Shown in pieces: positions 32,501 to 44,852 of a stretch of 64,000 nt of DNA. Source of the stretch: Lichina pygmaea (lineage: Eukaryota; Ascomycota; Lichinomycetes; Lichinales; Lichinaceae). Location of the stretch: contig OY730175.1 in assembly GCA_963422465.1 (NCBI GenBank), forward strand, positions 2,170,001 through 2,234,000, written 5' to 3'. The notes below the pieces were generated by a model. The model worked only from the letters and a program-made list of their open reading frames with translations. It had not been told where the DNA came from and made no database searches. The translations under genes were made by a program, and so were the position numbers. Every line of letters starts with the position of its first letter. Within the stretch, counting starts at the first letter, position 1.

Positions 32501-34085
32501 GAGCGTCTCGATCTCCAGAACTCCCCACCTTTCACCCCTCCAGCCGTCGTGGTCTTTTGCTAAGATTTCGACCAGGGTGGAGTTGTCGCGAGCAGGGCCG
32601 ACCTGGCCGGAGATCGAGCCACCGGCAGGACGCCCGTGGTCGACCCGCGAGTGTGGAACAACTGTGCGAGCTTCCTCTACGTCGAATACGACAGCTCGGA
32701 CCCAGCGTCCGACTACCTGGACAACGCGCGAGTCCACCCGGAGGACTACGAACTCGGCAGGAAGATTGCCGCCGACGCGCTCGAGCTGGACGAGGAGGAC
32801 GTCAAGGCCGAGACGGACGAAGCGGGCCCCGGCGCCGTGGTGCGGAGACTGCTCAAGGAAGACGCGCAGGACAAGGTCAACGATCTGATCCTGGAAGAAT
32901 ACGCCGAGCAGCTGGAGCGGAACTTCAACCAACGCAAGCGAGCGACGCTGGAGACCATCCGCGCCGAGCTCCAGCAGCCGTACGAGGAGTTGCGCCGTCA
33001 CTTTGCCCTCCTCACGACCGACGAAATCTTCACGATGCTGACGGGAGAGACGCGAGAGACGCTTGCGGTCGGCATGATCGCGCCGGTCTCGGTCAAGAGA
33101 GTGCTCAACCGCGAGCGCCAGCTCGAGGTCACCCTCGACTGTGGCATCGTCGGCCTGATCTACGAGGACAACATCTCCGACCGGCTGAACAACGACGTCG
33201 CCCTGACACAGGTCTTCTCCCCCCATCAGACGCTGCAGGCGAAGATCTTGAGCCTGAACCGTGCATCGTTCGAAGCCGAACTATCCCTCCGCGAAGACGA
33301 CCTGCGACGACCCTACCGAAAACAGTTTGACCGCATGCGAGAAGAGTGGGACGATCTCCAGGAAGAGCAGGACCGAGAGCTCCTGAAAGAAAAGAACAGA
33401 GAGACCGGACGCACGCAGCGAGTCATCAAGCACCCGCTGTTCCGCGCCTTCAATTCGGCCCAGGCCGAGGAGTACCTGGGCTCGCAAGCGCGCGGCGACG
33501 CCGTCATCCGGCCGTCCTCACGTGGGCTGGACCACATCGCCATCACGTGGAAGGTCTCGGACAATGTTTATCAGCACATCGACGTGCTAGAGCTAGACAA
33601 GGAGAACGAGTTCTCCGTTGGCCGGACGCTCAAGATCGGTGGGAAATACACGTACAGCGACCTCGACGAGCTCATCGTCCTCCACGTCAAGGCGATGGCA
33701 CGAAAAGTGGACGAGATGACGATGCACGAGAAGTACCAGAGCGGAACAAAGGCAGAAACAGGTAAGCCAACCCGCATCCACAGCCACCACGATCTCGTAG
33801 CGATCCGTCGATCTGGCCGCTAACCTCTTTCTCCTAGAACGCTGGTTGACCACCTACACCGAAGCCAACCCCAAACGCTCGGCATACGCGTTCTGCATCG
33901 ATCCGAAGCACGCCGGGTACTTCTTCCTGTGCTTCAAGGCCGGGCAGAAGGCGAGGCTCGAGCATTGGCACGTCAAGCTCGGCCCCAAGGCCTTTGAGCT
34001 CAGAGGCAATGCCTACCCGGACATGCAGGCCCTGTGCAACGGCTTCAAACTGCTCTACTCGAACATGAATCTTCCGAGGAGATGA
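29525..34085 (+). CDS. SPT6: Transcription elongation factor SPT6, five exons
   Basis: Exons are 29525-29689, 29762-29953, 30015-32498, 32576-33761 and 33838-34085, giving 1,424 aa, the usual fungal SPT6 length. Splice sites keep frame and match family blocks across each junction (for example [27 protein letters not shown]). SPT6 is a nuclear histone chaperone that travels with RNA polymerase II. Visible parts: acidic N-terminus ([18 protein letters not shown]); Tex-like core; YqgF/RNase H-like region about 710-870; helix-hairpin-helix about 912-942 ([16 protein letters not shown]); S1 domain about 1108-1185; and tandem SH2 from about 1234 ([11 protein letters not shown] holds the conserved Arg) to the end. 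Introns are 72, 61, 77 and 76 bp with CTGAC/CTAA-type branch sites. Confidence 0.95.
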
Positions 34086-34719
34086 AAGCCGTGTCGAGAC
34101 CCCGGTACCATCGTCTTCGAAGTCTCCTTTGCCTTTTTCGTGCGATACAGCCTGGGATCAAAAAGGACTCGTCTGAAGGGCGCCAAGGTCTCATTCACCG
34201 GAGGGCTTCGACAATCGTTTCTTCTTTCTCTTTCTCCCTTTCTTCGGGAAAGCTGTCAGCTACTAGTGTCCTAGTACATCGCTGCTCTCTATTCAGTTGA
34301 ATTGGGCAGCTTTGGTTGGTAGCGGTCGTTGAGCAAATCGAGAAACCAGATAGGTAGCGTGGTCGTTTTCGATCCTTCGTGCTCTGTGTGTGTGCCTACC
34401 GTATGACCTATATGTCTGTCCTTGATGCGCCAATCCCCAAGTCATCTTCAACATGACGTCGACCTAACGCCATTGTAGCTGTGGCTTCCGAACTTATCAG
34501 CTGGGGCCTGGCGTACTTTTCCATGTTGGTGCTCAGAGCGGGGCGTTTTCGACCGACTAAAACTCAAACTTAGCGCCTTGATAGCCTAGAGTTCTGGCTC
34601 ACGTGGGGCTACGGAGTTAGGCTTCCTGCAGGCATGTCACTCATAGCTTCTCGAAATTGCGTGGCCGAAAACAAACTTGCCTCCCCCTCCAGCAATCCGG
34701 CGACAGGTACTCCCGTACA
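34086..34719. other. Intergenic spacer SPT6 to NOP13
   Basis: This is the SPT6 3' UTR (pyrimidine-rich around 34210-34250) and the leader of the next gene. An open frame extends upstream of the NOP13 ATG but contains no ATG before 34720. I see no RNA gene. Confidence 0.6.
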
Positions 34720-35819
34720 ATGGCGTCAACGACGATCACCAAACGTAAGCATGGCGGCACATCCAAGGTAAAGGCTTCGCAGCCTCGACAAGCCGTCATA
34801 GCTATGGATCAGGTCGAAGAGCGAGGTCCCGAGCCAGAAGCAGCTGCGAAAGCGAAGCTCAAGCGCAAACGAGAAGCCGCACCGTTGGGCGAGATCGAGG
34901 TCGACATCTCAGCACCGGAACCTCCTTCCAAGAAGGTCTTGAGGAAGAGCAAGCGGCAGGCCGTGGCGGCAGCCAAGGATCATGAAGCCGAATCGGCCAC
35001 GTCGGTGAAGAAATCGGCTGGCGATATTGTCGGGTCCGAAGCTCCCACAAAACGGTCGGAATTCGGGGTCTGGGTTGGCAACCTTTCGTTCGCGACCAAG
35101 AAACAGGATCTATCGACGTTTCTGCGGGACAAAGGCGGCATCGCCGACCGTCAAGTCACCAGGATCCATCTGCCGCCCTTGCACCCTGGCAAACCGTCCG
35201 CTCGTTCGAGCGCAGCCGCTCAGAACAGAGGCTTTGCGTATGTCGACTTTGCCAGCGCCGATGCCCTGGAGCAGGCTCTGGCCTTGTCTGAGACCTTGCT
35301 AGCCGGTCGGAAGCTGCTCATCAAGAATGCCAAGTCCTTCGAAGGCCGTCCTGACACGCAGAAGAAGGCTGGATCACAAGCAGTGGGTGCAGCTGCGAAG
35401 ACGCCGAACAAGAAGGTCTTCATCGGCAATCTGTCGTTCGACACGACCACCGAGGATCTGACGGGGACGTTGGCTCGATGTGGGCCGCTGACAAAGGTTC
35501 ATGTTGCCACGTTCGAGGATAGCGGCAAGTGCAAAGGCTACGCATGGGCCGAATTCGAGGACCTCGAGTCCGCTGAGGCGGCCGTGAGGGGATGGATTCC
35601 GTCCCGCGGCGTCGGCGATGCCGAGAAGGATGAGGACGTACAGCAAGACAGCGAGAGCGGTGGATCAAGCGATGCCGTCCCGAAGAGACGCCCCAAGAAA
35701 GTCAGAAAGTGGTGGGTGAACAAGCTCAAGGGGCGTACGTTGAGGGTCGAGTTCGCCGAGGACGACGCGACGCGGTACAAGAAGCGTTTTGGCACGAAGG
35801 AGGGGTCTCGACCGGCGAC

Positions 35820-35859
<40 letters not shown>

Positions 35860-36111
35860 CAAAAAACAACAGCAGCGAGCCGAAAGACATTTGCATCATC
35901 CCTCGATAGTGAAGGGAATTCGAGACCTCGACCCGGCCGGGGCACTTCCCGCAAGCCGGCGAGACAGGCGCGAGAAGAACGACATCAGGAACAGGAGCAG
36001 CGGCCCGACGCATCCCAGGCCAAGAGCGATGCCGCTGAACCGGCGAGGCAGACGACGGAGGCGCAGCCACCAACGAAGACGGCGGGCAAGAAGATCAAGT
36101 TCGACGAATGA
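34720..36111 (+). CDS. NOP13: Nop13-like nucleolar RNA-binding protein, two RRMs
   Basis: This is a single-exon gene of 463 aa. The first ATG in frame is at 34720. It has a basic/acidic N-terminus with KRKR-type nuclear signals. RRM1 is at about 113-205 (VWVGNLSF as RNP2, GFAYVDF as RNP1). RRM2 starts at about 231 (VFIGNLSF, GYAWAEF) and is interrupted by an acidic-then-basic insert before its last strand (WWVNKLKGRTLRVEFAEDD at about 332-351). The C-terminus is low complexity and ends GKKIKFDE, like fungal Nop13. The yeast protein is a nucleolar pre-60S ribosome assembly factor; that role is inferred by homology. A run of 12 Ala (encoded by (GCA)12 at 35821-35856) lies in the tail. Nop12 is the main alternative, but two RRMs plus this ending favour Nop13. 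Confidence 0.82.
35821..35856 (+). repeat. (GCA)12 microsatellite in NOP13 coding sequence
   Basis: This is a perfect 36-bp trinucleotide run, in frame as polyalanine. The other frame of the same run would encode polyglutamine. A length polymorphism is likely. Confidence 0.95.
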
Positions 36112-37699
36112 CCTCACGATCACGGACACGGATGAGGAACCGTCGAAGCCGTCTCGTCTTCACCGGTAGGCGATGCTTCCTTCGAAGATCAACTGGGTTA
36201 GAGATCAAGTAAGATTGTCCGATCTCTAGAAGGCTCCGACAAGACGTATGTAGACAGACTACGATCCTTCGCTATAGGAAGATGTCCAACGACAGCCTTT
36301 CGTTCTCTTCGTGCCAAGCACGGTATAGCAATTGGGTTCTCCCCAGTTCAGCTGGGCACATCAACTCCCATCTGCAAACACCACAAGTTTTCGATTTACC
36401 ATTCCACGAGACACTTGCATATTCCTCAAGATTCTTCCATAGTCTCACCCAAGTCTCAGTGTCCATCCAGTCCTTCGAAGGGTATCTGGGGAAAAACAAC
36501 TGAGTATGTACGTAGAACTTCTGCACGGCTCACCAGGCCAGATCAGACCAAGGATGAAGTAGAGTAAGATGGTTGTTTCTCCTGCTGGGGCAGGCTGGCT
36601 ACTGTATGCTGGCTGCTGTACGCTGGCGTGGCTGGCTACTGGACCGTAAGTTTTCTTACGATCGGCTTCGTCTGTTCAGCAACTGTCGTCGGACACCGTG
36701 GCATGCCGTGCATGCGTGCGGTAGTCTTGGAGCCAAGTCTTGCTTCACGAAATCAAGAGATCGACAAATAGAGATGCTGTAGTTACCTAGAGTAAGATGG
36801 TGCACGGCTGGCTGCTGTACCAGCTTCCTTCTCCGCTTCACTCTCCGCCGTTCGCTCGTCGATCAGGTACTCCTGTACGTATTACTCCGTACGCTCCACG
36901 GTCAAGCTGGCGTGTCCAAGGGAATTGGTGTGCACACGAAATACAATGGCTCGATGGGATGACCGAGCTCTACATACCGGTAACTGATACCCGGATCTTC
37001 AGTACCGGTACGGTACGGTACGGTGTAGAATACTCTGGGTGGTATCTTGCTTGCTGTATCTGGACTCACTCGCCGTGTTACTGTACCTTGACGGCAGTAC
37101 GGTACGGACGAGCGAGGAGTTGTCGCCTGAGAAGGTGCCTCAGCCATTTCATAGTCGCTTAGCTAAGCAGGTCGAGCTAACCCGACAGGGGTATCGTAGA
37201 TCAATGACTCATCCAGCCGGAGCCTCGGAGCCTGATGTTTTGCCGTCCACGGCCCCACTGCCTTCCGTACGGTGAGTTACCGAAAGGCCGGCTAAACGAT
37301 TATCAGAACTTAGCTTACTTTAGTCAATGTCGACACCCAACTGAACATTGTCGTAGCCGGGCGTCCTCAGAAATTTTCCTGCCTCCGAGGGAAGTGGAGC
37401 CAACCAACACGTCAGTCCCGTCGGCCTTCTTTCTTCAACCGTACGGAAGTACGTGCGTACGCACTTTCAGGATTTCCATCGAGAGACGAAGAGGTTCCCC
37501 GTCTCGAAAGACTGCCCTTCTCTCTGCTTCTGGACACTCGACGCAGGTCTCTCAGAGTCTTCGTCACGCTAGGCATCGTTCTAGGGCCGACGTGGCCGTG
37601 CCCGTACGGCTTCTGTGATACCAATCCTACGACCGGCCCCTTCCTGTGGTGGCGACAGGGTGAGACCCGTCGGCTTCAAATCAGTCCTCGGGAGCCATC
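36112..37699. other. Intergenic spacer NOP13 to Btz gene
   Basis: This 1.6-kb stretch has no supported gene. Repeated words: agagtaagatgg at about 36561 and 36788, GGCTGGCTACTG-like words at 36590-36645, and a GTAC/GGTACGGTACGG cluster at 36990-37110. Short open frames on both strands lack any recognisable motif and look accidental. Confidence 0.6.
36990..37110. repeat. GTACGGTACGG-type cluster 2
   Basis: A run of CGGTACGGTACGGTACGG is centred on 37005-37022, with further GGTACGG words to 37108. It is the same class as the other spacer clusters. Confidence 0.65.
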
Positions 37700-40041
37700 A
37701 TGGTCCCACCTCGGCGACGGGAACTGGTCAAGAGTCGGAGACGGGTTGCGGACGACGAAGAGGAGGAGGCCGGCTCGGAGACGGCGCCGTTGGAAGACGA
37801 CTCCCTGAGCGAGGCATCCCTCAGTGATCTGGACGACGAAGATGCCGACCCCGACGGCAGCGATATCAGCGAACAGGACGAGACCGAGGCTCGGGACGAC
37901 CCGCCCAAGCAAGAGACGCCCGCCGTCGCCGGGCATGCTCACACGGTCAACGGGACGGCGACCAGGCGGCCGGCCGTCGTGTCGAGCCAGCCCAAGTTCG
38001 CCCCGGTGTTGGCTCGTGGGGACACCCACGCCATGATGAACGGTCTAGACGTGCCCGCTCGTTCCGACGACGCCGACGAGATCGAGTTCGACGACCTCGA
38101 CGGCGACGGCGTCGTGCTCAAGGCTCAGCTCGCGAAAGCGGACGTCGGGAAGCCGTCCGGCCCACAGAGACCGGAGCCACAGCCCGATCGGAAGCGTCAG
38201 GCCCAGGACGACCACCGGCAGAAGCGTGATGCGGATCCAACCTTCGTGCCGAATCGTGGGGGCTTCTTCATGCACGATCACCGCCATCCAGGTCGGGCTG
38301 CGAACGGCTTCAGGCCCTTTGGGAAAGGACGGGGCCGAGGACGAGGAGCGGGTGGCAGGCAGAGTCCAACTTCGAAGTGGGAAGACCAGCTCTTGACGTA
38401 ACTCTACTCCGCAAGATGGGCGAGAGAGACTGACATTGCACCGTTGCCTTTAGTCCGAACGGTCACGCTCCAGAACTGACGAGTGGGCCTTGGTCCCACG
38501 ATCTCCACGAGACCGTTGCCCAGGATAAAGATCTGGCGCCGCATCAGAACCCATCTCGCGCGAACGGAGCGTCATCGGGCAACGGCCCCAGGCCGCAAGC
38601 GCCTTCCAACAAGACCGCAGCACCGATCCGTTCCTTCTCGAAGTCGACCCACATCGGGAACACTCAGATCCGAGTCTTCCTCCCCGACATGGAAGAACCC
38701 ATCACCTTCCCGGCCGTCCCCGTCAGACGGCACACACGCCTCCCGCAGCATCGTCCCCCACTGCGTCGTGACAAGCCCGTCCGCGTCTCGCTGCCCGGCT
38801 CGGCTCCACGCTACATCTTCCCAACCATCGAACGATCGTTCATCTTCATACCGCGAGCCCTCAGGCCGAACCATCAAGGTCATCACGGTCGACCAGGCGG
38901 CCCAGGCGCACGCGGCGCGCGCGGCGGATTCGGTCCGTCCCGCCGCACGTCTTCCAGCCGTCCGAGCAGTGTCTACGCGTGGAGCGCCCACTCGGCCAGT
39001 GCCCCCATCAGCAGACGGTCATCGCTCGCGCAGGAGATGAGCGTCGGTCGGGATTACGCCACGTCCGGGGCGACCTCGACGGCCTCTAGGCCGCCAGGTG
39101 CCCCGGCCGACCTGAGCAGGCCGATCGTGCGGTTGCCGCCGGCCACGGATCCGTCGCGGCGCATATCACATCTGCCGGACCGGTCCAGATCCAGCATGGC
39201 ATCGCAGCCACCCTTGCCCAAAGCAGCGTCGTTGGCTGTGCAGCAGCAGCAGCAGCAGCAGCATCACAACCACCACCACCACTACCACCAGCATCAACAG
39301 TACCAGCAGCCGCCTCCACCGCTACCACCGCCCTTGGACGCTCAGCCGTCGACGTATCAAGAGAACCGTCCGGCGTCCCTGCCGATGCACCAGCCGCGGC
39401 CGCAGAAGACCGTCTCGGTGGCGGGCATCGACTCGCCCGAGAAGGTCTCCTTCCCGCGGCCGCCGCAACAGCTCCAGCTGCCGTTCCACCAACAGATGCC
39501 TCAGGACCTGAACGGCAACAACGCCTACGCCGCGAACCCTTCGCAGAGCCACCCACATTCCCGCGACCCGTCGTTCCCGAGTCAGCCCTCGACGGGGAGT
39601 CCGCTGTCTCACATCCCCGAGCGAGCCATCCACGCGCAGCCGTTCCAGCCGCAGTCCATGCCCACGATCCAGCCGGCCGCGTACGCTTCGGGCTATCCTG
39701 CGGCGGCCCCGCAACCGGTCATCTACTACCCTTCTTCCGATCCCCGTGCGGCACCGTTTGGCGCACCGCCAACGTCGAGCGCCCCTCCAGGGCCCATGTA
39801 CCTGCCCGGTCAAGCGCCGGGGGGTCCGCCTTCAGGGACGGTGGCGCAGGAGAGCAACGGCATGGTGTACTACTACGACGCCGCGCAGGTGTTCGGCGCC
39901 ACCGCCGGTGCATACCCACCGGGAGCCTTCGCCGTCGCTCCGACGGGAGGAGTGATCGGCACGGGCGGCATGATGACACCTGCCCCGGATGGATACTACT
40001 ATCCGCACGTCGGTCCGGGCACGTTGTTCTACGGTCCATAG
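37700..40041 (+). CDS. Btz (Barentsz/CASC3) domain protein, two exons
   Basis: Exons are 37700-38397 and 38454-40041, with a 56-bp intron (branch ctgac near 38430, acceptor tttag); the product is 761 aa. The N-terminus is acidic with RR(R) patches. From D179 the SELOR/Btz signature DPTFVPNRGGFFMHDHR is clear, continuing through a GRGRGRG stretch and across the splice junction to KWEDQLL and SGPWSHDLHE (W246). In animals this domain clamps eIF4A-III in the exon junction complex; in this fungus the same partner is inferred. The C-terminal 450 aa are low complexity: Arg/Ser-rich, a Q7-H/N/Y/Q run about residues 496-520, then Pro/Gly/Tyr-rich. Regulation is not visible. The Btz domain is certain; the EJC role is inference. 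Confidence 0.88.
39241..39330 (+). repeat. (CAG)7 and CAC/CAG-rich low-complexity run in Btz gene
   Basis: This is an in-frame glutamine run followed by His/Asn/Tyr/Gln and then proline-rich repeats. It is a coding microsatellite. Confidence 0.85.
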
Positions 40042-40939
40042 ACGGGCTGCCATCGGCATGCGTCCGTCGCGTCGTCACTCGATCTGTCATCCATGGACGG
40101 TGTCCCGGATAACGACGTCGAGGAGGACTTGCAGGGCCGATACTCATGCTTCCTGCGGTCCTAATCCCTCTACTTTGATAAGTCACAGCCCATTGCTTTT
40201 CTGCCTATGCGTAGCGCTCTGTTCTGTGGTTCCTCTTCCGATGATGCTGTCTCGTCTCGGCTTGCTTCCCACTTTCACCCGTCACTCTCGTCACGTCCTC
40301 TTCGTGCTCTACTTCCGACGGGTCGTCTTTCCAGGCTTGTTTTCAACTTTGACCACAGCCTCCGTTCCCCTCTTCTCTTCGCCAGCATGCGTCAAGAACC
40401 AACAGGTCGGCCTTCCTCCGCGGCAACCACGATCGACTCTTCGTGTCCATCTTCGTGCCCCTGGATTTTGCCCGCCTCCGTCGCGGGTTTCTTGGACGAG
40501 TGTTCTCCTTCTCTCTGTCGTATTCCTCCCTTGGATCGTCTTCTGGTCTGCGTTCTCTCCGGCATGGTTATACGTGTGCTGTCATCATTCCCGTCATCCT
40601 CCGATCACGACGCCACCTTTTCCTCCGGCTCTGCTTCTCTGCTCCGCACCCTTCTTTTTTCTCTGTTCTTGTACCCGTCTTCGATCGTGTCCGGTTTCCA
40701 GCCGGTGATGGCGTCTGGTTCGACTCTTTTCCTTCGCGGCAATGTCTCTCCAAGGGTCCTGCGCCCTTACTCCACCTTACCTTCCGCCCATTCGCCCTTT
40801 CTTTCCAACCCATCTCTGATACCGGCTTCCGGCCTCGCTATCGACCATCGGGCTTTCTCTGCATGTATTCGTACGGCTGCCTCCAACAGCATACCAACAT
40901 CCATCAATTCTTCAACGATGAGCCAGATTTCTTCCTTGT

Positions 40940-41790
40940 ACGAGGTACCGTAATGGTCCGTAGGTTCCACTGGCGTACTGTCCGAGACCACCTGGATGAC
41001 GTCCAATGTCAAAGCACCGGAGGTAGATCTCACCCAGCTACGTACTGTACGTATGTACGTATGTACCGCCCCGTGTACCCTGTATCCTGTATCCGTTATC
41101 ACGTCTAAGCATTTGCATCATCAGGTACTCTACTGTACACACTCCCCGCCTTTGTGTGATTCAGTAAGCAATCATACAATACGGAAGTACTCCTACAGGA
41201 GTTCGTTACGTAGATGAAGACGACATGATGGGGTAGATGGCGTGGACGGTTCTCTCCGAGAGACTACATTCGTACTGTACGGAGTACGTACAGTACGTAC
41301 TGTACACAGTACGTACCCTTATCCGTATCCCGTGACTCCCACCGACACCGCCCCGGCACGGTGTCATGCGGAACATTGCATGTTTGTTTGGTCGGTGTGT
41401 GGGCTGGCAGGCTGGCGCGTGTCTGGCTACTGTACTTGAAACAAATGTCATGGACCTTGGGTTACGGACCTGCGGTTTTTGGACCCGGCAAGGGCACGGT
41501 GAGGGAGTTGGGAAGGTGGGGGAGGGGTTACAACTCGCACGTCCCGGTACAGTACGTACTGTACGTATGTACTCGTAGTGCGTACGAGTACGAGTACTGT
41601 GCGTATGTACTACGTACTCGTAGGCAGCAGCGTGATGACTCCGTCAAGAGTACTCCCGTACGTACGTACTCTGTACGTAACGTACTTCCATACGCCACGT
41701 ACAAGTACCTAGGCACGCTAGGCACTGCTAAAGCATGCTAGGCTACCAGTACTCTACTCCGTACGGAAGTACATACAATACTCCCTGCGT
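40940..41790. repeat. GTAC-rich palindromic cluster 3 (largest)
   Basis: The densest parts are 41040-41065, 41265-41320, 41555-41620 and 41650-41770, where words such as CGTACTGTACG, GTACGTACAGTACGTAC and GAGTACTCC alternate. The pattern is palindromic and irregular, not a fixed-length tandem repeat. Confidence 0.75.
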
Positions 41791-41929
41791 ACTCTTGGCA
41801 TACAGGATATTGTACCCTTGTAGGCTTAAGCAAGGAAAGGAAGAAGTGAGGTGAGGGAATGAAGGGAGAGGTGGATGGATGCTTGGGTGACTTTTCACTG
41901 TGGTTTTGCAATAGCTCTTTTGACAGGAT

Positions 41930-42140
41930 GTGATTACTCTTATCTCTTCTGCAAGGGCTTAAGAAGGATCAGAAGTGATGCCTTCTCTTTTTCAAATGAC
42001 TTGAGAATGCTGTGCGAGTAGTCTTACTTCTTTTGCAAGGGTCTGGTGTAGGGGATGGGAAGGGATCTGTGAGAAGTGATATTTTGTTTTCCAACAGACT
42101 GATGTAAAAGCTGTTACTTCTTTTGTAATATGCAGGTATA
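41930..42140 (+). repeat. Three loose copies of a short motif in the spacer
   Basis: The word TTACTYYTWTYTYTTNTGCAAGGG appears in variants near 41934, 42026 and 42114, each about 90 bp apart. AGAAGTGAT follows or precedes at 41970 and 42072 and again at 42371. Function is unknown. Confidence 0.4.
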
Positions 42141-42770
42141 TTGCTCGTGGGTCGTCAGAAGTCGCATCGAGATGGGAAAATCAGCTTGAACATACAAGGT
42201 ATGGGCGGAAGTACGAGCACGTACTTCCGTACTTGCCTCAGTCAAAAGTCGGGAATGGGGTGCTACGTAAACAACATGGCGAGAAATTCAAGGAGCTTCG
42301 GTGACGTTGGAGATGATACTTTCCGACACTTCATATGACCTGAGACTGTATTCCGCTCGAGTCTGCGACAAGAAGTGATTGTCATTTCTGAATCTTTCAG
42401 TAGGGCTCCTAGCAATTAATGATTAGCTAGTGGATTTTTGTCCGCATTCCTGTTTTTCTACTGTACAGTACTTCCGTATCACAGTATCGCCACCAGCAAT
42501 CCACAGAAGACAACCGAAGAAGAAGGAGAACGCTTTCGATTTTTAATTCAATATCTTTTTGCGGTGGAGAGGCACACCGAATGGAATCTGCTTACGAGTC
42601 CCATCGGTATCAGGCAACCACGACCGCCCGGCTTTCCCCGCGTTTGACCCCCCTTCGGCGGTGATACAGCTACTGTAGTGGCCCCCCCCCTCCCAGTGGC
42701 TCGTAGCAGAGAGCTCGGTTTCCGCTTTCCTGCCTTTTCGCCGACGGTCCGGTAGCCTTTCTTCTTGCCC

Positions 42771-42777
42771 ATAAAAT
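42771..42777 (+). promoter_or_regulatory. Possible TATA-like box upstream of NBR1
   Basis: ATAAAAT stands just upstream of a long C/T-rich tract (42780-42850), a common fungal core-promoter layout. It lies 340 bp before the ATG, so it would imply a long leader. Confidence 0.3.
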
Positions 42778-43112
42778 CCATCCCTCCCATCCAGCTCTCG
42801 CCTCTTTCCTCTCCCTCCCTCACCTTCCCTCACCAGGTCACCTTCCGCCTCACACTCCGCCCCACTGGGAGTTTTGTGACCACGTCAACTTACCCGCCTT
42901 CGTGTCGAGACAGATCGTCGGCGACTACCCCTCGAAGCAACACCAGCCCATCTTCCCGCACTCGTCTGACTCGTGACCGAGAATTCTCGGCAGCCGTACT
43001 TCCGTACCCGCCGGTCGGATCAGCTGCTCTCCAGCCTTCCACGGACGTCTGAGACGCAGCGTCGAACGGAACCGCCTCGACGGTCGGGTCGTTCGAGAGC
43101 GTCGTCTCCATC

Positions 43113-43276
43113 ATGGCGACGTTTCCCACCATCTCAACCAGCCCTGATACTCTGGTGACCGTCAAGGTCACGGTCGACAGCGACCACCGCAGATTCAAGG
43201 TTCCCTTGCGGGACCTCGGACCGAGCGTTCTCCCGACCAGGGTGAGTCGAGAGAAGCTGCTCCCTCGACCGGTCTT

Positions 43277-43313
<37 letters not shown>

Positions 43314-44801
43314 GCCCTCGCCCCCCAGCGTGATCCTGCCCAGCCGGGTTCGGGTCCCACAGCTGACGTCATGCTCGAACGGGGCAGCTTCGTCTTCTGT
43401 TGGAAATTCCGTCGGATCAGGATGTCATATTCGAGCGGTACTCGGACAGTGCTGCTGCCTTTGTCGTCCTAGACCCGAACGACACCGCCATATTCAAGCA
43501 GCTCTTTCGAGCCGCCAAGGCGAAGCTCAAGCTTCGGATCAAGGCCAACATCTTTCCCAAGGATGAGGACGCAGGGCCTGCCGTAGTGGCCGACGAGGCA
43601 CCGACCAAGACCGAAGCCCCGGTCGCCGAGGTCACGAAGGCGACGGCGACGGTGACGGCGATGGCGGCGGCGGACGAGAAGACCCCTCCGTCAAATGGCA
43701 TCCTCGTCGAGACGGCCGTCACCGAGGATCGGTCGACAACCTCCATCGCCGACGGCGACGCGAAAGAGCAGGACGATCGTCTTCTCGAGGCGGATACCGC
43801 CTCCGCCGCACCGATCAAGGTCCCAGACACGAACGCACACAACGACGGCGATGAAGGTCATCCGTCTCGGGCCAGGACGCAGGAGGAGTTCGTTTCCGAC
43901 CTCCGTCAGCGTCTGATCCGCCAGAGTCTCATGAACGCGGCCCACGCGGCCCAGGTTCGCTGTGCTGCAAAGGCTCGTCGCGCTTCGATCCTGTCGCTCG
44001 GTCGCACCCCGAACGCGGCCGAAGTGGATGCACCCCCGGCGTCGTACGTGGTCTACTGCAACGCCTGCGACCGCCCGATCCGGACGGAGTACTACCACTG
44101 CAGCACTTGCGACGGAGGCGACTTCGACCTCTGCTGCGACTGCGTCGAGGCCGGCCACCTGTGCCGCAGCGACGGACACTGGATGATCAAGCGGACCATC
44201 AAGGACGGCTGCATCGTCAACAGCACCACCGACGTCATCCGGCCTCGAAACGCGGCCGCCGGCACGGCCGTGACCGTGACCACCGACGACGGTGCCGAGG
44301 CCGGCGCCCGGTCCTCGCCGTCTTCGACGTGCTCCAAGCCTGCCATCTGCGACCCGGTCGCCGGTGTCCCGCCCATCAAGGGTCCCAAAGTGACGTGCCG
44401 ATCCTGTTCGAAAGGTAAGATATTCCGTCCGCGACAGGCAAACCCACGACGACAACGACGACGACGACGACGGCGGTCCAAGTCGATCGTCATTCTGGAG
44501 ATTGGGTACCTCCGACGCTAACATGAACCCCCCTCTATCTTCTTCGGAGCAGAACGTCTCCAAACGCGCACGGTTCGATGTGACGTCTGCGAAGACTACT
44601 CGCTATGCGTCTTCTGCCTCCACGACTCGAAGCACGGCCATAACCCAAGGCACGCCTTCAAGCCGGCCGCCAAGCGCCTTATCCCGGCCACCGCGGCATT
44701 GTGTGCTCCGGGACGTGGTGCCCGTCATAGCGCCCTTTGCGACGGATGCGACAAGGTAAGCCTTCCTCTCACTTTCTCCCACACCCACCCCTTTTCGCGC
44801 G

Positions 44802-44852
<51 letters not shown>

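Larger units (their letters stand above)
40042..43112. other. Three-kilobase intergenic spacer, Btz gene to NBR1
   Basis: This is the longest gene-free stretch in the island. 40190-40880 is pyrimidine-rich on the + strand and open in three overlapping frames, probably from composition alone. 40940-41790 is packed with GTAC palindromes. 41920-42140 has three loose copies of a TTACTTCTTTTGCAAGGG-like word and AGAAGTGAT words. 42640-42850 is C/T-rich with an ATAAAAT box near 42771 that could serve the NBR1 promoter. I see no tRNA or other RNA gene. Confidence 0.6.

Noticed and set aside
34657-34719. N-terminal extension of the Nop13-like protein
   Set aside because: The frame is open upstream but has no ATG before 34720; the upstream start would have to be TTG.
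40207-41108. Long open frames (up to 248 codons) downstream of the Btz gene
   Set aside because: Three frames overlap on the same strand in a C/T-rich, A-poor tract where stops are rare by composition. The translations are Ser/Leu/Pro-rich without any motif.
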